Shown here piece by piece: positions 59,278-64,000 of a stretch of DNA of 64,000 nt. The DNA is from an uncultured Pelagibacteraceae bacterium (GTDB taxonomy: Bacteria > Pseudomonadota > Alphaproteobacteria > Pelagibacterales > Pelagibacteraceae): assembly GCA_902632445.1 (NCBI GenBank), contig CACPCL010000001.1, forward strand, positions 1 through 64,000, given 5' to 3'. Each line of letters starts with the position of its first letter. The first letter of the stretch is position 1. The notes below the pieces were generated by a model that worked only from the letters and a program-made list of their open reading frames with translations, had not been told where the DNA came from and did not search any database. A program made the translations under genes and the position numbers.

Positions 59278-60427
59278 TAATCGATTTTATTTCTTTATTT
59301 GTAAAAAATTTAGGTTTTTCACAAGTAGTTCTAATTAGGAATCTTTTCCCATTTTCTGCTGACTTATGAATTCCATCAATAATATTAAGAACATGTAATG
59401 ATAAATTGCCGTTACATCTATGTTTTTTTTTATTTTGAATAGAATAAATCATTTCCGCAAGCCCTACGCCTCTATAATTAGCATTGGTTGGAGATTCATT
59501 TGCCCTTGAACTTTGTGTTCTAATATTAATTTTTCCTAAAACCATTCGATTTGTTTTATAATTTTTCCATTTATTTCCTATTTTTGTACTTAATAAAACG
59601 GAACCACCAAACATATTTGGATCTGGCACTATCATAGATCCTTTTTCTCCATATAATTCTAGATGATTTCTTAAATGAGATATTACATCAAATGACAAAG
59701 TTAATCTGATTGTGGTTCCATTTTTGAATTTTATAGTAGAAAAATAGGTAGTAGGACATTCTACCTTAATTTTTTTTCCTTTTTTCGGACCAATTCCAAT
59801 AATTCTTTTTTTTGTATTATTATTACTTAAGCTTGTTACAAATTTAGCGGGACCTAATAAATTTACTAAAGCTGTTAAATAATAAGGACCCATATCAATA
59901 ACTGGACCACCTCCTTTTTTTTTAAACCAAGGTTCTGGATTTGGATGGTATGATTGGATACCTGGAAAAGCAAATATTGCATTTCCAAATTTTATTTTTC
60001 CTATTATTTTTTTATCTAAAAGTTGTCTAGCTTTTTGATTGCCTCCACCTAAAAACGTATCAGGTGCATTTCCAATAAAAAGTTTTTTTCTTCTTGCAAT
60101 TTTAACTAGTTCTAATCCATCTTTGAAATCTACCGCTAAAGGTTTCTCAGAATATACATGTTTTCCGTTCAATAATGATTTTTTTGCCACTGAGTAGTGC
60201 GCTGTTGGAATAGTAAGATTTAAAATTATCTTAATTTTTTTATCTTTAAGAATCTTATTAACTGATGTAGCTTCAATTTTGTAAGTTTTAGCACACTTTT
60301 CAGCAGCTTTTTTATTTATATCTGCACACTTAATTATTTTGAAATTATTAAAATATTTATGAGCTCTAAAATATGTTTCGGCTATATGACCGCAACCAAT
60401 TAATCCAACATTAGCAATTTTTGGCAT
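59270..60427 (-). CDS. Gfo/Idh/MocA family oxidoreductase
   Basis: NVGLIGCGHIAETYFRAH; HVYSEKPLAVDFKDG; GGGPVIDMGPYYLTALVNLLGP. Confidence 0.9.
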   Translation of the reverse strand: MPKIANVGLIGCGHIAETYFRAHKYFNNFKIIKCADINKKAAEKCAKTYKIEATSVNKILKDKKIKIILNLTIPTAHYSVAKKSLLNGKHVYSEKPLAVDFKDGLELVKIARRKKLFIGNAPDTFLGGGNQKARQLLDKKIIGKIKFGNAIFAFPGIQSYHPNPEPWFKKKGGGPVIDMGPYYLTALVNLLGPAKFVTSLSNNNTKKRIIGIGPKKGKKIKVECPTTYFSTIKFKNGTTIRLTLSFDVISHLRNHLELYGEKGSMIVPDPNMFGGSVLLSTKIGNKWKNYKTNRMVLGKINIRTQSSRANESPTNANYRGVGLAEMIYSIQNKKKHRCNGNLSLHVLNIIDGIHKSAENGKRFLIRTTCEKPKFFTNKEIKSIIK

Positions 60428-60435
60428 TTTAAAGG

Positions 60436-62280
60436 TTATACACCTTTTCTTTGTTTTTTCTTTCCTTCTAAGTGTTCTTTTAGGGCTTTTTTATTTTCTT
60501 CAGATGATGCAATGCCTAGAGTCGGACTTTCCCAATAGGCTGAGCCCTCTAGCCATTGATATCCATCTGTATGAATTGAAATTACATAAGTTTTTTTTGA
60601 TTTTTTTGCCCTTTTGAAAGCCTCCTCTAATTCAGCGATCGAGTTAACGTGTTCACCATCTGCTCCCATACTTTTAGCATGACTTGCAAAGTCAACAGGT
60701 ACAAGGTTTGGAGTTTTAGAACTCTTAAGTAAGCAATTAAATTCTTTACCACCTTTGTATAACTGTAATCTATTTATTACAGCGTGGCCGCCATTATCAC
60801 ATACTATAAGTATTAATTTGTTGTTTGTAATGACTGAACTATATATATCAGAATTGTAAAGTAGGTAAGATCCGTCTCCTACAAATGAGACTACCTCTTT
60901 ATCAGGGTTAGCCATTTTAATTCCTAGCGCTCCAGAAATCTCATAACTCATGCAACTAAAACCCCATTCTGTTTCATGAGTATTTAATTCTCTGGGCTTC
61001 CAAACCTGTATCACTTCACCAACTAATCCTCCAGCTGCTGTAACAGCTATGTCAGAAGGGTCTGAGTTTCTATAACAAGCACCTATAACTTGGGCGTAGC
61101 TTGGTAATTTTTGATTAGTTGGTCCACTTTCTTTTTCAACGTATGCTTCCCAATTTTTTAACTCCACTCTTGATTTTTTATACCAATTGTCACTTGCTTT
61201 CCAATTTCCTAATGCTTGTGATAGTTCTATCAAAGATACTTTAGCATCTCCGACTACAGCTTGAGCCATATGTTTATTTGCATCAAATCTTGCTGCGTTA
61301 ATAGAAACTAATTTAAAATCTGGATTTTCAAAATTAGACCAAGATCCGGTTGTAAAATCTGCAAGCTTAGTTCCAATAGCGATCGCTGTATCAGTTTCTT
61401 TACTTAAATTGTTTGCAGCTTTCCCACCTAAACCGCCAATAGTTCCTAAATAATGAGTATGATCTTTTTTTATAGATGAGTAGCCCATTACGGTTTGTGT
61501 TACAGGAATATTATGTTTTTTTGCGAAATCGCTTAATTCATCTGTAGCATCTGAATAAAATACTCCGCCACCAGCAATGATAATTGGTTTCTTAGATTTC
61601 TTAATAAGTTCAGCTGCCTCTTTGATTTGAAAATCGTCTGGTCTAGATCTTCTAATCGTATGAACTCTTTCTTTAAAGAATTCAGCTGGATAATCATAAA
61701 CTTCACCTTGAACATCTTGACTTAATGAAATACATGCTGGGCCACAATCTGCTGGATCTAGCATTATCTGTATAGCTTGTTGTAAACTTGAAATAATTTG
61801 CTCTGGTCTAGTAATTCTATCAAAATATCTTACAACAGATTTAAACCCATCATTCTGAGTTATCCCTGGGTTATTAAAATGCTCAACTTGTTGCAATACT
61901 GGATCGGGCATTCTATTTGCAAAAGTATCACCGGGTAAAAAAAGTATTGGGAGTCTATTACTCATTGCTACAGCAGCTGCTGTAATCATATTTGTTGATC
62001 CGGGACCAACTGAAGAAGTTGCAACAAAAATCTGTTTTCTTCTTTTAGCTCTCGAGTAAGCAATTCCTGTTAGAGCCATATTTTGCTCATGATGTCCTCG
62101 CCAAGTAGGAAGGTTTTTTTGGTTTTCTTGAAGCGCCTGACCTAAGCAAGCAACATTACCATGACCAAAAATTCCAAACACACCAGGAAATAAAGGCTCT
62201 TTTTTTCCATCTATAAGAGTTTTCTGAGCAATCAAGAATTTAACTAAAGCGTGAGCACAAGTAAGTTGAATGTTTTTCAT
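60436..62280 (-). CDS. iolD: 3D-(3,5/4)-trihydroxycyclohexane-1,2-dione hydrolase (ThDP-dependent)
   Basis: PGVFGIFGHGNVACLGQALQE; ThDP-binding GDGSYLLYNSDIYSSVITN; CDNGGHAVINRLQ. Confidence 0.92.
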   Translation of the reverse strand: MKNIQLTCAHALVKFLIAQKTLIDGKKEPLFPGVFGIFGHGNVACLGQALQENQKNLPTWRGHHEQNMALTGIAYSRAKRRKQIFVATSSVGPGSTNMITAAAVAMSNRLPILFLPGDTFANRMPDPVLQQVEHFNNPGITQNDGFKSVVRYFDRITRPEQIISSLQQAIQIMLDPADCGPACISLSQDVQGEVYDYPAEFFKERVHTIRRSRPDDFQIKEAAELIKKSKKPIIIAGGGVFYSDATDELSDFAKKHNIPVTQTVMGYSSIKKDHTHYLGTIGGLGGKAANNLSKETDTAIAIGTKLADFTTGSWSNFENPDFKLVSINAARFDANKHMAQAVVGDAKVSLIELSQALGNWKASDNWYKKSRVELKNWEAYVEKESGPTNQKLPSYAQVIGACYRNSDPSDIAVTAAGGLVGEVIQVWKPRELNTHETEWGFSCMSYEISGALGIKMANPDKEVVSFVGDGSYLLYNSDIYSSVITNNKLILIVCDNGGHAVINRLQLYKGGKEFNCLLKSSKTPNLVPVDFASHAKSMGADGEHVNSIAELEEAFKRAKKSKKTYVISIHTDGYQWLEGSAYWESPTLGIASSEENKKALKEHLEGKKKQRKGV

Positions 62281-62329
62281 AAATTCAATATAAACTATTT
62301 AATTAATATTCTTTATTCAACAATAATAT

Positions 62330-63775
62330 ATGTACGATAAATACGGACAGTTCATTGATGGAAAGTGGCAAAAGTCTGCAAGTGGTGAAAGTTATGATGT
62401 CATTAATCCTGCGACTGAAGAAGTAATAGGGAAGGCATCAAAAGCAAATAGTTCAGATGTTCAAAAAGCTCTTAAATCAGCTGAAAAAGGTTTACAAATT
62501 TGGAAAAATACATCTCCTTGGGAAAGATCTAAAATTATAAGAAAGATATCTGATTTAATAAGAAAAAGAGTTAATGTTCTTTCAAAATGGTTGACGCTTG
62601 AAGTAGGAAAGCCATTAACAGAGGGTCCAGGAGAAATAGGTGGTGCGGCTGACATATTTGAGTGGAATTCAGAGGAAACTAAAAGAATTTTTGGAGAAAT
62701 AAATCAAAGTAGATTTCCTAATACTCAAATCCACGTTATGTATCAACCAGTTGGTGTTGTAGCAGCCTTGGTTCCATGGAATTTTCCAGTTATTCTTGCT
62801 TCAAGAAAGATTTCAACTGCTTTAGCGGCAGGATGTTCAGTAATAGTCAAGCCAGATGTAATAACACCGGGCAGTGTGATGGAGATAGTTGATATTTGTA
62901 GAGAGGCAGGTGTTCCTCCAGGAGTAGTTAATTTATTATCAGGCGATCCAGCTGGTATTTCTGAAGAATTGATAAAGTCAGATATAATAAAAAAAATTTC
63001 AATAACTGGATCAACAAGAGTTGGTAAATTGATTTTAAAGCAAGCTGCAGACAAAGTTCAAAGAGTAACTATGGAGTTAAGTGGTCACTCACCTTTTATA
63101 GTTTTTGATGATGTTGATTTAAATAAAGTCACTGATATGGCAATAACTTCAAAATTTAGAAATAACGGGCAAGTGTGTATTTCACCTAATAGATTTTATA
63201 TTCACGAAAAGAAGAAAGATGAATTTGCAAATTTGATGGTTGAAAAAACAAAAAAACTTAAAATTGGAAACGGTATGGATAAGGATACATTGCTTGGTCC
63301 TTTATGTACTAAACAACGATTAGAAGGTGTTGAAAAATTAGTAGAGACTACAAAAAAAGAAGGTGGCAAAGTTTTACTTGGTGGAAAGAGAGCTGCAAAT
63401 TTTAATAAAGGATATTTTTATGAACCGACAATATTCGATAATATAAAAGATAATTTTACTGTTATGAAAGAAGAACCATTCGGCCCAATAGTTCCTATTT
63501 TAACTTTTAAAGATTTTGATGAAGTGATGGAAAGAGCAAACAATAATGATCTAGGTTTATGTAGTTATGTTTATACAACTGATTTAAAAAAGGCTAATAA
63601 AGCATCTGAACAACTAGAAACCGGTTGTGTAGCTGTGAATACTCCTGTTGTTGCAGTAGCAGAGGCACCTTTTGGTGGAATTAAACAAACTGGGTATGGT
63701 AGAGAAGGTGGTTCAATGGCGATTAAAGATTATTTAAATATAAAATACACTCATTTTGGTATCTCATACGAATGA
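62330..63775 (+). CDS. NAD(P)-dependent aldehyde dehydrogenase (SSADH/BADH-like)
   Basis: VPWNFPVILASRKISTALAAGCSVIVKPD; MELSGHSPFIVFDD; NNGQVCISPNRF catalytic Cys. Confidence 0.92.
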   Translation: MYDKYGQFIDGKWQKSASGESYDVINPATEEVIGKASKANSSDVQKALKSAEKGLQIWKNTSPWERSKIIRKISDLIRKRVNVLSKWLTLEVGKPLTEGPGEIGGAADIFEWNSEETKRIFGEINQSRFPNTQIHVMYQPVGVVAALVPWNFPVILASRKISTALAAGCSVIVKPDVITPGSVMEIVDICREAGVPPGVVNLLSGDPAGISEELIKSDIIKKISITGSTRVGKLILKQAADKVQRVTMELSGHSPFIVFDDVDLNKVTDMAITSKFRNNGQVCISPNRFYIHEKKKDEFANLMVEKTKKLKIGNGMDKDTLLGPLCTKQRLEGVEKLVETTKKEGGKVLLGGKRAANFNKGYFYEPTIFDNIKDNFTVMKEEPFGPIVPILTFKDFDEVMERANNNDLGLCSYVYTTDLKKANKASEQLETGCVAVNTPVVAVAEAPFGGIKQTGYGREGGSMAIKDYLNIKYTHFGISYE

Positions 63776-64000
63776 GAAAAAATAAACTTAAAGAACTTTT
63801 TAAAACAGGCAAACCAATTATTAATAGTTGGTTATCTATACCAAGTTCTTTTTCTGCAGAGTCTATGGCTCAACAAAGTTGGGACTCACTTACAATTGAT
63901 ATGCAGCATGGCCTTATAGATTACTCTAGTGCGGTAAATATGTTGCAAGCAATTTCTACAACAGACATTACTCCAATGGCTAGAGTTAACTGGAATGAAC
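63772..64000 (+). CDS. HpcH/HpaI aldolase family protein, N-terminal fragment (runs off window)
   Basis: MRKNKLKELFKTGKPIINSWLSIPSSFSAESMAQQSWDSLTIDMQHGLIDYSSAVNMLQAISTTDITPMARVNWNE; ATGA overlap with ALDH stop. Confidence 0.85.
   Translation, partial: MRKNKLKELFKTGKPIINSWLSIPSSFSAESMAQQSWDSLTIDMQHGLIDYSSAVNMLQAISTTDITPMARVNWNE

Noticed and set aside
62743-63054. 103-aa ORF antisense to aldehyde dehydrogenase
   Set aside because: Shadow of a strongly conserved ALDH region.
1-64000. CRISPR array, prophage, transposon or integron
   Set aside because: No regularly spaced direct repeats, transposase, integrase or phage structural genes recognised in either strand.

Overview
This AT-rich, tightly packed chromosomal segment most resembles SAR11 / 'Candidatus Pelagibacter'-like Alphaproteobacteria. 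The assignment rests on gene order, codon bias, minimal spacers and a TPP-riboswitch-linked thiV-like gene; it is inference, with no search run. Most of the window is core metabolism: panC-galU-ugd, topA-plsY-pyrC-pyrB, ruvX-gatCAB, dapA-smpB-folK-rsh-pyrE-pdxJ-acpS-lepB-rnc-recO, rpiB-glyA-nrdR-ribD-ribE-ribB-ribH-nusB-hppA, rpmF-plsX-ihfA-merR-rpmG, ctaA-rplM-rpsI-argC-hom-glpX-recJ. There is also a umuDC SOS cassette and, from about 53.4 kb, an accessory carbohydrate/inositol-like catabolic island (iolE, iolG, ABC importer, ROK kinase, MocA-type oxidoreductase, iolD, ALDH, HpaI-type aldolase). Two tRNAs are present (Ser-GCU, Glu-UUC). No CRISPR, rRNA, transposon or prophage was seen. The points most worth a second look are: (i) the 3' end of recJ, including its stop codon, lies inside tRNA-Glu; (ii) a GAAC-N7-GAAC alphaproteobacterial SOS box sits at the umuDC promoter; (iii) a TPP aptamer runs directly into the thiV start; (iv) the iol-like island has an unusual kinase/aldolase complement; (v) galU-ugd is followed by a secreted alginate-lyase-like protein; (vi) the nusB start codon is inside a perfect hairpin; (vii) several proteins look minimised or diverged (RSH, RibB-RibA, NrdR, ROK); (viii) era, fabH, dprA and rpoZ are missing from otherwise recognisable conserved neighbourhoods.
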